Assembly (NCBI GenBank): GCA_001464755.1
Contig: LNDR01000396.1
Location: forward strand, 1-37,397
DNA: 37,397 nucleotides
Direction of reading: 5' to 3'
Source of the DNA: Rhizobiales bacterium Ga0077524
GTDB lineage: Bacteria > Pseudomonadota > Alphaproteobacteria > Rhizobiales > Hyphomicrobiaceae
Below, piece by piece: positions 1 to 7,617 of this stretch. Every line of letters begins with the position of its first letter. Positions within the stretch are counted from its first letter, which is position 1. Both the position numbers and the translations under genes were made by a program. The notes under the pieces are model-generated. The model made no database searches. It was not told the origin of the DNA and worked only from the letters and a program-made list of their open reading frames with translations.

Positions 1-1106
1 TAGAACGCGGCGACGCGACGGTAGAAGGCGGCGCGCTCGCGCTCGGCCCAGGCGATGCGGGCAGGGCTCGACTTCAAGCCTTCCTCGAAATTCCAGATGA
101 TGTCCGGCTTGAACTTGTCGCGGTGCTCGGCGATCTGCAATTCGCGGTCGACGACGTAGGATTGTGCGCGAAGCACGAGAAAGGCGTCGGCGATGTGGCC
201 AGGGTCGGGGAAGGCTTCCTCGACCGCGGCACCCATGGCCTCGAAATGTTTCAAAGCCTGACGGCAGATGTCGCGGGTCTCGCGGTCGACGGGGAAGGCG
301 CCGCCGAAGTCGTCGGTATAGGCGATGCGCCGGGGGACTTTCGGCGCGTCGATCGCGGACAGGAACGATTGGGCGGGCGCGTCGAAGGTCTGCGGGTCGC
401 GCGGGATGGTGTCGAGAAAGAGAGCCAGGTCACCGACGTTGCGCGCCATGGGCCCCTGGACGGAGAGCGGCGCATAGAGGTTGTTCGAGGTGCCGCGCGT
501 GACGCGACCGGGCGACGGTCGCAGGCCGACGACGGAGCAGTAGGCGGCGGGGCGGCGGAGCGAGCCGGCGTGGTCCGAGCCGTGCGCCAGCCAGACCTCG
601 CCGGCTGCCAGAGCCGCTGCGCCGCCGCCGGTCGAGCCGCCGGGCGTCAGTGACGTGTTCCATGGATTATTGGTGCGCCCGAACACCTCGTTGAAGGTGG
701 AGCCGCCGGACGCAAACTCGGGCGTGTTCGACTTGGCGATCACGACGCCGCCTTTGCGCTCGATGCGCTCGACGACCGCGTGTGAGGCGGTCGGCACGTG
801 GTCCTTGAAGATCGGCGAGCCGTAGGTGGTCCGCACTCCGGCGACGTCGTTGACGTCCTTGATGGCGACGGGAAGGCCAGCGAGCCAGCCCGGCTCGCCT
901 TCGGCCTCGCGGCGTTTGCCCTGCATGAGGCTCCGGGCGTGATCGCGGGCGCGGTCGAGGCAAAGCGTGGGAAGCGCGTTGATGGCCGGCTCGCAGGCGG
1001 CGATGCGCTTCTCGGCGGCGTCGATCAGGTCGAGGGGCGTGATCTCGCCGTTGGCGAGGCGGCGGATGGCCTCCCGGGCGGTGAGCTGGATCAGATCGGA
1101 GGGCAT
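1..1106 (-). CDS. Amidase-signature family amidohydrolase, 3' end outside window
   Basis: The first 368 codons of a gene that runs off the left edge, so it is truncated only by the window. The product hydrolyses an amide or carbamoyl bond; the substrate cannot be read from sequence. The Ser-cisSer-Lys triad of the amidase-signature family is visible: Lys83 in AIKD, Ser158 in GGSTGG and Ser182 in DHAGSLRRPA, with the usual 24-residue gap between the two serines. The family pattern before the nucleophile is usually GGS; here it is AGS, a mild deviation. The ATG at 1106 is preceded by GAGGTG. It lies 55 bases downstream of the phosphodiesterase on the same strand, so the two are probably co-transcribed. 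No signal peptide is seen, so it is probably cytoplasmic. Glu-tRNA amidotransferase GatA is a relative, but no gatB or gatC is visible nearby and the short N-terminus fits a catabolic amidase better. Confidence 0.9.
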   Translation of the reverse strand, partial: MPSDLIQLTAREAIRRLANGEITPLDLIDAAEKRIAACEPAINALPTLCLDRARDHARSLMQGKRREAEGEPGWLAGLPVAIKDVNDVAGVRTTYGSPIFKDHVPTASHAVVERIERKGGVVIAKSNTPEFASGGSTFNEVFGRTNNPWNTSLTPGGSTGGGAAALAAGEVWLAHGSDHAGSLRRPAAYCSVVGLRPSPGRVTRGTSNNLYAPLSVQGPMARNVGDLALFLDTIPRDPQTFDAPAQSFLSAIDAPKVPRRIAYTDDFGGAFPVDRETRDICRQALKHFEAMGAAVEEAFPDPGHIADAFLVLRAQSYVVDRELQIAEHRDKFKPDIIWNFEEGLKSSPARIAWAERERAAFYRRVAAF

Positions 1107-1161
1107 TGTTTCACCTCGTGCGCGTGGAATGGATCGCGGGGATACGTCCCGCGACGACGGC

Positions 1162-2430
1162 TCATCGTTGTTGCAGCGCCCGGCCATCCAGCGGCTCGTG
1201 CGCGACGCCGAGATGATGGAGCACGGTAGGCGCGATATCGACCGCCGAGGAGGGCTCGTCGCGTGTCGCTCCGGCGGCAAAGCCCGTGCCTTGCATCATC
1301 AGGAAGGGGGACTGCTCGTAGCGGGCAAGGCCGCCGTGCTGGCCACACCCCATCCGGTCGGGTTTGCCGGCCTCGGGCTTGGCCGCGAAGCTCTTGCCGG
1401 GGATACCGTGCTCGTTCGGCTCCTCGGTCGAGGCCATGTCGATCGCGAACGCGAGGCCGTGACGCGCAGTCTGGCCGATCTCGCCGAGGCGTTCGGTGCC
1501 GATCACGTCCCCGACCCATGGTTGAGCGCGCAGGAAGAGGCCGATGGCCTCGACGCGCGGGGCGTAGTCGGGATGCACATAGACGAGCGCCGAGGTACCG
1601 TTGGAGACGGCCAGCACGTCACCGGAGCCGTGCCCGTCCTTCAAACCGGCGCGGACCAGCTCGGCGTCGATGTCGATGACGCCGGCGACGGTCTGGTGTC
1701 CGTGGTCGGAGGCGACGACGAGAAGGATGTCGTCGCCGGACTCGCGGGCACGGGTGGCCGCCGCGATGACGAGGGCGGCGGTGGCATCGGCGCCGCGGAT
1801 CGACTTGAGATGGCTCGGCGAGCCGAGCGGGTGGGCGTGCGAGGAGATGTCCGGCTCGGCGAGCCAGAGGACGCCGAGGGCGGGCTTTCTCGCGCCGAGC
1901 ATGACGTCGGCGATGAACCGCTCGGCCATGGTGCGATCGCCTGCGATGTCGGCGCTGATGCGCTTTGCGTCCCAATCGGTGAGGGGGACGCGGCCTGGAC
2001 CGAAGGAGCCGGCGCGGTGATAGACGATGCCGTGGCCGTCGGGATCGTGAGCGTAGGCGGCGCCGGGCGAGACGTTTGAATAGATGACGGCGCCGCCATG
2101 CTCTTTCAGGCGCTCGGCCATGGTGGGCATGGCGAGCGAGCGACCGGTTATGCGGCGCTTGTGCTGCAGGAAGCCCGGATGGCCGGCGTCGTGCGCGACG
2201 AGGCGCCCGTCCTCGATCAGGACCAGACTGTTGCCGGCGAGTTCATGGCGGGCAGGGTGGCAGCCGGTCGCGAGCGAGGACGAGACGACCCGCGTCGCCG
2301 AGGGAAAGACCGAGCGATGCCGCGGGAAGGTTTCGGCGCTTTCGGCATGCCCGACCAAAGTTGGGGTGAGAGCCTCCGCAAGCATATCGCGCCGGAGGCC
2401 GTCGAGAACGAGGATGATGGCGTGGCGCAT
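1162..2430 (-). CDS. Alkaline phosphatase superfamily phosphodiesterase / nucleotide pyrophosphatase-like
   Basis: A 422-residue metal-dependent phosphatase or phosphodiesterase of the NPP-like branch. It opens with the metal-binding strand containing Asp10 in LVLDG. Next comes the nucleophile region around Thr46 in FPSATR and the TGCHPARH segment that follows it in this family. Later metal ligands lie in EPDISSHAH, SDHGH and QHGGL, in family order. The substrate is unknown. The ATG at 2430 has a GGAG 7-10 bases upstream. A much longer upstream reading frame is open by chance across the divergent promoter and the antisense of the PanB-like gene, and I reject it because the family N-terminus begins exactly at MRHAIILVLDG. 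It probably heads a two-gene operon with the amidase. Confidence 0.9.
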   Translation of the reverse strand: MRHAIILVLDGLRRDMLAEALTPTLVGHAESAETFPRHRSVFPSATRVVSSSLATGCHPARHELAGNSLVLIEDGRLVAHDAGHPGFLQHKRRITGRSLAMPTMAERLKEHGGAVIYSNVSPGAAYAHDPDGHGIVYHRAGSFGPGRVPLTDWDAKRISADIAGDRTMAERFIADVMLGARKPALGVLWLAEPDISSHAHPLGSPSHLKSIRGADATAALVIAAATRARESGDDILLVVASDHGHQTVAGVIDIDAELVRAGLKDGHGSGDVLAVSNGTSALVYVHPDYAPRVEAIGLFLRAQPWVGDVIGTERLGEIGQTARHGLAFAIDMASTEEPNEHGIPGKSFAAKPEAGKPDRMGCGQHGGLARYEQSPFLMMQGTGFAAGATRDEPSSAVDIAPTVLHHLGVAHEPLDGRALQQR

Positions 2431-2625
2431 GACGGCACTCCGGTGGGACGAATAGCTTTTGCGGTGCAGCTTAGGGCGCTCTCGTCGAATAGTGAATTGC
2501 GATGGAGGCCGGCGGCCGGCCGGCCGTTGATGGTCGTCCGACACCGACCGCTCAAGGCGTAGCGGTTGTCGCGGCAGGTGTCCTATGCTTGGGCCGAGAG
2601 GCAGTGACAAGCAGGGAGACGGGAC
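2431..2625. promoter_or_regulatory. Divergent intergenic region between phosphodiesterase and PanB-like operons
   Basis: These 195 bases separate two genes that start away from each other, so promoters for both should lie here. A GGCCGGC-rich tract sits at about 2507-2525. A TATGCT hexamer at 2584-2589 could be a -10 element for the plus strand, but no convincing -35 element lies at the right distance. No clear operator is visible. Confidence 0.4.
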
Positions 2626-3528
2626 ATGGCGAGCCACGCGACAGGTGACGGCGGAATTCCGCCGCGCGATGCCGGCAAACGGGGCCTCAAGCGCGTAATG
2701 ACGCTCGGTGGCCACTACGGCACGCGCAACTTTACGGTGAAGGATCTGCGCGACCAGAAGGGCAAGCGGGTGCTGGTCGAGACGCTGCCGTTCTCGCCCG
2801 AGGAAGCGGCAGCGGCGGAGGAAGCCGGCATCGACACGATGAAGGTGCGCTTCGATCCGAAGGCGCCGCAGTCTGCCGCCGAGATCCGCCGCGCGGCGCC
2901 GAATACGTTCATGGCGTTCTCGGTGCCGCTGATCGCGGCGGCGACGCCCGCAGAGGCGGTAAGGGTCGGCTACGATGCCATGGCAATCGGCGCCGATGCC
3001 ATCATGTGCCAATGGGCGCCCCGCTTCGTCGAGGCGGCGGCGGAGGCCGGCATTCCGGTGCAGGGACACGCCGGGTTGGTGCCGCGCAAGAGCACGTGGA
3101 CGGGTGGATTGCGGGCGGTCGGCAAGACGCTCGACGAGGCGATGCAGGTGTACCGGGACATCAAGGCACTGGAGAATGCGGGCGCCTATGCGGTCGAGGT
3201 CGAGGTGATCCCGGAGGAATTGCTCCGCGAGATCAGCAAGCGGACGAGCCTGCTCACGTCGTCGATCGGCGGCGGCGGCGGCGGCGACATCCAGTTCCTG
3301 TTCGCCGACGACATCCTCGGCAACAATCCCCCACCTTATCCGCGGCATTCCAAGCAGTACCGGAACCTCTACAAGATGAAGCAGGAGATGCAGCGCGAGC
3401 GGGTCGCCGGCTTCAAGGAGTTCGTCGAGGAGGCGCGCAGCGGTCAGTTTCCGAAGCCCGAGCACGTCATCAAGGCCACCGGCAATCTGATCGAGATGTT
3501 TGTCGCCACCGCCGAGAAAGAGAAATAG
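2626..3528 (+). CDS. PanB-like (ketopantoate hydroxymethyltransferase-related) enzyme with altered active site
   Basis: A 300-residue protein of the PEP-mutase/isocitrate-lyase fold that aligns by eye with PanB along most of its length. The segment GHAGLVPRKS (His148) corresponds to PanB GHLGLTPQ, and VEVIPEEL (Glu193) corresponds to the LECVP glutamate. Other PanB active-site residues are gone: the second Mg-binding Asp is Ser99 in MAFSVPL, and the Lys/Glu pair of the VKIEGG segment is Cys128 and Trp130. The N-terminus is about 20 residues longer than PanB and a glycine run (GGGGGGD) lies in the loop after the family GIGAG position. It is therefore unlikely to make ketopantoate, and the real reaction is unknown. 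The ATG at 2626 follows GGGAGACGGGAC. The FAD oxidoreductase begins 24 bases after its stop, so the two probably work in one pathway. Confidence 0.8.
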   Translation: MASHATGDGGIPPRDAGKRGLKRVMTLGGHYGTRNFTVKDLRDQKGKRVLVETLPFSPEEAAAAEEAGIDTMKVRFDPKAPQSAAEIRRAAPNTFMAFSVPLIAAATPAEAVRVGYDAMAIGADAIMCQWAPRFVEAAAEAGIPVQGHAGLVPRKSTWTGGLRAVGKTLDEAMQVYRDIKALENAGAYAVEVEVIPEELLREISKRTSLLTSSIGGGGGGDIQFLFADDILGNNPPPYPRHSKQYRNLYKMKQEMQRERVAGFKEFVEEARSGQFPKPEHVIKATGNLIEMFVATAEKEK

Positions 3529-3552
3529 AGCGCTCAGCGCGGAATATTGCCC

Positions 3553-4920
3553 ATGACGAGGAAACGCTACGACGCGGTCGTCTGCGGAGCCGGTATCGCC
3601 GGCATCGCGGCCGCGCACGCGCTCGCCGAGGCTGGTGTGAAGCGGATCGCCCTGGTCGAGCCGGGGCCTCCGCTCGGCCTGACCAGCGACAAGTCGACGG
3701 AATGCTATCGCAATTGGTGGCCGGGGCCGGGTGACGCGATGGTCGCGCTGATGAACCGCAGCATCGACCTGATGGAAGGTCACGCGCAGCGCTCCGGCAA
3801 TCGCTTCCACATGAACCGGCGCGGATACGTCTACGCCACGGCGCGGCCCGAGACGGTCGCACAATTCGAGCAGCAGGCGCTGGAGGCGGAGGCGCTCGGC
3901 GCGGGACGGCTCCGTCGGATCTCAGCGAGGAGGGACTATCGTGCGTCGGGACCGGACAGTTTCGACGCCGCTGTCGATGGTGCCGACCTGCTGCTGGACC
4001 GGGCCACGATCCGCGAGCACTTCGGCTATCTGAATCCCGATACCGTCGCGGTCCTGCATGCGCGGCGCTGCGGCTCGCTCAGCGCGCAGCAACTCGGCAT
4101 GTGCTTGCTGGAGGAGGCACGGGCGAACGGAGTGGAGCTGATCGTGGCCGAACTCGTCGGCGCCGAGACGAGCGGCGGCAGGATCAGCGGCGTGCAGCTC
4201 AGGCAAGGTGGCCGCGAGTTCGCGCTCGATACGGACGCGCTCGTTCTCGCCACCGGACCTCACCTGAGGTCGACGGCCGGAATGCTCGGCGTGGATCTCC
4301 CGGTCGTCGTCGAGCGGCACATCAAGATCAGTCTCGCCGATCCGCTTGGCATCGTGCCGCGCACGGCGCCGCTGATCATCTGGTGCGATCCGACCCGCCT
4401 GCCGTGGTCGGACGAGGAGCGCGAGGCGCTGGCGCAGGCGGATGAGACGCAGTGGCTTCTTCAAGAGTTTCCAGCCGGTGTGCATGGACGCCCGGTCGGT
4501 GCTGGCAATCAGGTGCTGATGTACTGGACCTACGACTGCCACAGCGAGAGCGAACCGACGTTTCCGCTGACGTGGGACCCGCACCTGCCGGAGATCACGC
4601 TGCGGGGCATGTCGGTGCTGGTGCCGGGGCTTCGAGCCTACCTCGACCCGATGCCGAAGCCGTTCGTCGATGGCGGCTACTACACCAAGATGCCGGAGAA
4701 CCGGCCGTTGATCGGGCCTCTGTCCGTGCCCGGCGCCTATGTCTGCGCCGCCTTCTCGGGTTTCGGCATCATGGCGTCGCTGGCAGCCGGCGAGCTATTG
4801 GCGCAGCACGTCACGGGCGCGCGGCTGCCAGGGCATGCGACCGCGTTCAGTCCGGGCCGCTTTGACGATCCCGCCTACCTCAAGCTCATCGAGACGTGGG
4901 ATGTCTCGGGCCAGCTCTGA
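3553..4920 (+). CDS. DAO-type FAD-dependent amine/amino-acid oxidoreductase
   Basis: A 455-residue D-amino-acid-oxidase-fold flavoprotein. The Rossmann motif GAGIAG lies at residues 12-17 and is followed by LVEPG, the acidic strand end that binds the FAD ribose. The segment TECYRNWWPGPGD and the C-terminal GFGIMASLAAGELLA (flavin isoalloxazine loop) match the sarcosine/glycine oxidase and dehydrogenase branch. It probably oxidises a secondary amine or N-substituted amino acid; the substrate is unknown. I chose ATG 3553 over the in-frame TTG at 3547 because the FAD strand follows it directly. The ribosome site is weak, which fits translational linkage to the PanB-like gene just upstream. No signal peptide is seen, so it is probably cytoplasmic. 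Confidence 0.88.
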   Translation: MTRKRYDAVVCGAGIAGIAAAHALAEAGVKRIALVEPGPPLGLTSDKSTECYRNWWPGPGDAMVALMNRSIDLMEGHAQRSGNRFHMNRRGYVYATARPETVAQFEQQALEAEALGAGRLRRISARRDYRASGPDSFDAAVDGADLLLDRATIREHFGYLNPDTVAVLHARRCGSLSAQQLGMCLLEEARANGVELIVAELVGAETSGGRISGVQLRQGGREFALDTDALVLATGPHLRSTAGMLGVDLPVVVERHIKISLADPLGIVPRTAPLIIWCDPTRLPWSDEEREALAQADETQWLLQEFPAGVHGRPVGAGNQVLMYWTYDCHSESEPTFPLTWDPHLPEITLRGMSVLVPGLRAYLDPMPKPFVDGGYYTKMPENRPLIGPLSVPGAYVCAAFSGFGIMASLAAGELLAQHVTGARLPGHATAFSPGRFDDPAYLKLIETWDVSGQL

Positions 4921-4985
4921 CGGGACGAGCCGCATCGACGGGGGTAGGCCGCCGGTGCCGTTTCGTGCCGCGCTCGGGCCAACTC

Positions 4986-5213
4986 TCATGTCGATCGCGC
5001 GTTCGGCGATTGAAGGCCGCCCTCGATCAATTTGAGCGGCGGCCGAGGTGCAGGCTTATCGGTCGACGTCGCCGCCTCGTCGCGGAGATGGGTCCCGATT
5101 TTTTCGGCGAGTGCCGCCAGATCCGCAGCCGAGACACGGGCGTCGGCCGCCGTGTCGGCCAGGACTCTCAGCAGCATGGCCGCATGCGCACGGCTGTCCA
5201 GCGACGACCCCAT
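4986..5213 (-). CDS. Small hypothetical protein, 75 residues
   Basis: I do not recognise a family. The ATG at 5213 is preceded by GGGGGA at a 3-base spacing; an in-frame GTG at 5234 is less likely. The product is soluble and Ala-rich, with two predicted helices (about residues 6-24 and 29-46) and a basic, Pro-containing tail (APRPPLKLIEGG). Codons are strongly G/C-ending like the neighbours, which supports real coding. It converges on the FAD oxidoreductase with a 65-base gap. Confidence 0.5.
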   Translation of the reverse strand: MGSSLDSRAHAAMLLRVLADTAADARVSAADLAALAEKIGTHLRDEAATSTDKPAPRPPLKLIEGGLQSPNARST

Positions 5214-5286
5214 CGTTCCCCCCACTTGCCCCACACAGTGACGACATCACGCCACTCTCTCACCTCAGCGTGCGATCTGCAACTCG

Positions 5287-5312
5287 CGCGGCCGTCTTGT
5301 GCACAGGCCGCG
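5287..5312 (-). terminator. Possible hairpin downstream of the 5337-5507 small ORF
   Basis: CGCGGCC (5287-5293) pairs perfectly with GGCCGCG (5306-5312) around a 12-base loop. It lies 24 bases past the stop of the small minus-strand ORF. There is no following T tract, so an intrinsic terminator is only a possibility. It is one of the few structured elements in the 5214-5621 stretch, which otherwise holds only that ORF. Confidence 0.25.
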
Positions 5313-5336
5313 TCGTGAGGCGCTGCCTGTGCATCT

Positions 5337-5507
5337 CTACCGAGGTGCCGCGGAAACGTCCTCCGGTATCGGCGTGAACTTGCCGACGCCGATGTCGCAC
5401 AAGGCGCCGACGATCAGGCCGATGCCAGCGAGAACTCCGATGTTGTTGGTAACGTTCTTGACGCCGTCGTCCTGACAGCGATGGTGCCTCGATCGATCCG
5501 AGGTCAC
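5337..5507 (-). CDS. Possible small glycine-rich membrane protein, 56 residues
   Basis: The last 40 or so codons of a long minus-strand reading frame read as a credible peptide. A hydrophobic Gly-rich segment (NNIGVLAGIGLIVGAL, then CDIGVGKF) is followed by a short polar tail. This would be a single membrane helix with a glycine-zipper character. Third positions are mostly G/C. The start is uncertain: GTG at 5507 is in frame but lacks a good ribosome site. The part of the frame upstream of 5507 is antisense to the racemase gene and does not look coding. No family recognised. Confidence 0.33.
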   Translation of the reverse strand: MTSDRSRHHRCQDDGVKNVTNNIGVLAGIGLIVGALCDIGVGKFTPIPEDVSAAPR

Positions 5508-5621
5508 AACCCCAAATTCAGGGAAACCGGCCGAAGTCAGGCTTGGCAGTCGGCCGCCGGAGATGGCACGCTTGCGTCGGCGCCGCGAGACCGGTGCGGC
5601 GATATCGGGAGGGCGACAGCC

Positions 5622-6434
5622 GTGGCAATTCGGATCTGGCACCAGAGCTTCACGGTGCTCGAGGATCTTCCCGCCTATGCCGACGCGATGAAGGCGCATG
5701 CGGCGAAGGTGCTCAGGCCCGACACCGAGGTCGCATGGCACGGCCAGATCAAGGGCACGTATCCCGCCAACTATCCCGGCGACGACATCGGCTATGGCTA
5801 CCTCGTCCAGATGCACGGCAACCAGTGGATCGCCGCTGGCCGAGCCGCAGAAGCGCAGGGCTTCGACGCCTATGCGATGTGCACCTTGCCGAATCCGATG
5901 CTGCGCGAGGTGCGCTCCATCATCGACATTCCGGTGGTCGGGCTCGGCGAGGCGACGTTCCACTTGGCCACCATGTACGGGCAGCGGTTTGGAGTCATGC
6001 TGTTCATCGATCGCATGGTGCCGCTGTATCGCGAGCAGGTGCGAGGCTATGGGCTGGCCGAACGCTGCGCCACCATCAAGGCCTCCGGCATCACGTTTCG
6101 CGAGGTGCTGGCGGGCTACACGGACCCAGCGCCTGTGATCGCCAAGTTCGAGGCGGCAGCGCGCGCGATGATCCGCGACGACGGCGCCGACGTGATCGTG
6201 CCGGGCGAGGTGCCGCTGAGCCTGCTGCTCGCGCGAAATGGCGTGACGCGGGTGGACGATGTTCCGATCATGGATACGCTGGCGGTGGCGCTCAAGACCG
6301 CGGAGATGATGGTCGATCTGGCGCGGACCACCGGCATACGTCATAGCCGCTACGGGTACTTCAACTCTGTCCCGAGCACAGCGCGTGTCGATGACGTGCA
6401 ACACTTCTATGGCCTGGACAAACTGAAGTTCTGA
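5622..6434 (+). CDS. Asp/Glu/hydantoin racemase superfamily protein
   Basis: A 270-residue protein of the Asp/Glu racemase fold (hydantoin/allantoin racemase, maleate isomerase and arylmalonate decarboxylase relatives). The first catalytic cysteine position is kept as Cys87 in AMCTLPNPML, followed by the family segment IPVVGLGEA at 104-111. The usual second cysteine, expected in a GC pair after the DVIV strand, is Glu196 in VIVPGEVPLS, so classical two-cysteine racemisation is unlikely. A decarboxylase, isomerase or lyase role is possible. I chose GTG 5622 because GGGAGGG sits 8 bases upstream and the family N-terminus (IRIWHQSF) follows; an in-frame ATG far upstream would add a non-homologous leader. 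The monooxygenase starts 22 bases after its stop, so the two form an operon. Confidence 0.82.
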   Translation: MAIRIWHQSFTVLEDLPAYADAMKAHAAKVLRPDTEVAWHGQIKGTYPANYPGDDIGYGYLVQMHGNQWIAAGRAAEAQGFDAYAMCTLPNPMLREVRSIIDIPVVGLGEATFHLATMYGQRFGVMLFIDRMVPLYREQVRGYGLAERCATIKASGITFREVLAGYTDPAPVIAKFEAAARAMIRDDGADVIVPGEVPLSLLLARNGVTRVDDVPIMDTLAVALKTAEMMVDLARTTGIRHSRYGYFNSVPSTARVDDVQHFYGLDKLKF

Positions 6435-6456
6435 CCCCGGAACTTGAAGAGGATCA

Positions 6457-7617
6457 ATGACCGACCCGCGCGCCGCCACCAACCCGATGCTCGGAGCCAA
6501 TCGGCTGAAGCTCGGCATCTTCTCCGCCAACTGCGACGGGGGATTGACGATGAGCCTCGCGCCGGATCGCTGGCGCGCGAATTGGGACGACATCGCCGCC
6601 ATGTGCCAGCTCGCGGACGCGGCCGGCCTCGAGTTCATCCTGCCGGTTGCCAAGTGGCGCGGCTATCAGGGCAAGGCCAACATCTACGGCAAGTCGTTCG
6701 AGACGCTCACGCATTCGTCGGCGATCGGCGCGCTGACGAAGCGCATCTGCGTGTTCTCGACCATCCACGTGCCGCTGGTGACGCCTGCGTTCGCGGCCAA
6801 GGCGCTGGCCACCATCGATCACGTCACGCACGGGCGCGCCGGGCTCAACATCGTGTGCGGCTGGAACCAGGAGGAGTTCGATCTCCACGGCGTCTCCATC
6901 AACCAGGACACCCGTTACGATCACGGTCTCGAGTGGTTCCAGATCTGGTCGAGGATGCTCGAGGGCGGTCCGGAGTTCGATTGGGACGGTCGGTTCTTCA
7001 AACTGAAGCGCCTCGAGACCAATCCGGTCTCGGTGCAGCGACCTCGGCCGATCGTCATGTCGGCGGGCTTCTCGCCGAAGGGGCGTGATTTCGCGGCGGT
7101 GGCGGCGGATGCGCTGTTCACCAACATGACGGAGATCGAGCAGGCACCGGGCATTCTCGACGATGTGGCGGCGCTCGGGCGCAGGCACGGGCGTCGGCTC
7201 AAGGTCTTTACGATGAGCCATGTCGTCTGCCGGCCGACCCGGAAGGAGGCGGAGGAGTTCTTTCACTACTTCGCGGAAGAGCACGCCGATGTGGAGGGCC
7301 AAGCCTACTATCGCAGCAAGCGCGGCGCGACTGCCGGAACCACGACGGGCGCCAAGATCGCGCGTCCCTTCGTCAATCGCTTCCAGCGCGCCACGGGAAA
7401 GAGTTTCGACGGCGCCTATCCTGGTGCCTTTCCGCTTGTCGGCACGCCCGACGACGTGGCCGACGACCTCGCGCAAATCAGCCGGGCCGGCTTCGAGGGG
7501 ACCTCGGTCGCGTTCCTCGACTACCTGAAGGAGATCCCTTACTTCGTCGCCGAGGTTCTGCCGAGGCTGGAGCGGATGGGACTGAGGGAGCGGGATGAAG
7601 TCGGGGCATCCGCTTAG
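6457..7617 (+). CDS. LLM-class flavin-dependent monooxygenase (RutA/SfnG-like)
   Basis: A 386-residue bacterial-luciferase-like monooxygenase that uses reduced FMN and O2. It begins with the first TIM-barrel strand LKLGIF and contains FSTIHVPL and GLNIVCGWNQEEF, a segment characteristic of the RutA/SfnG and alkanesulfonate monooxygenase groups. The C-terminal GTPDDVADDL is the usual late helix motif. Resemblance to pyrimidine oxygenase RutA is partial, and dimethylsulfone or another small sulfur or nitrogen compound is equally possible. A flavin reductase partner is expected but not seen in the window. The ATG at 6457 has AAGAGG upstream. Its stop codon overlaps the convergent hydrolase by 4 bases. 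Confidence 0.88.
   Translation: MTDPRAATNPMLGANRLKLGIFSANCDGGLTMSLAPDRWRANWDDIAAMCQLADAAGLEFILPVAKWRGYQGKANIYGKSFETLTHSSAIGALTKRICVFSTIHVPLVTPAFAAKALATIDHVTHGRAGLNIVCGWNQEEFDLHGVSINQDTRYDHGLEWFQIWSRMLEGGPEFDWDGRFFKLKRLETNPVSVQRPRPIVMSAGFSPKGRDFAAVAADALFTNMTEIEQAPGILDDVAALGRRHGRRLKVFTMSHVVCRPTRKEAEEFFHYFAEEHADVEGQAYYRSKRGATAGTTTGAKIARPFVNRFQRATGKSFDGAYPGAFPLVGTPDDVADDLAQISRAGFEGTSVAFLDYLKEIPYFVAEVLPRLERMGLRERDEVGASA

Noticed and set aside
2507-2525. GGCCGGC-rich palindromic tract in the first divergent region
   Set aside because: Low-complexity GC sequence that is expected by composition; no defined operator symmetry or spacing.
2431-3864. 900-residue minus-strand open frame extending the phosphodiesterase upstream
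   Set aside because: The upstream 478 codons are antisense to the PanB-like and FAD genes and carry no family sequence; the enzyme begins at 2430.
5508-6653. Upstream part of the 438-residue minus-strand frame ending at 5337
   Set aside because: Antisense to the racemase gene and without coding character; only the last 50 or so codons look real.
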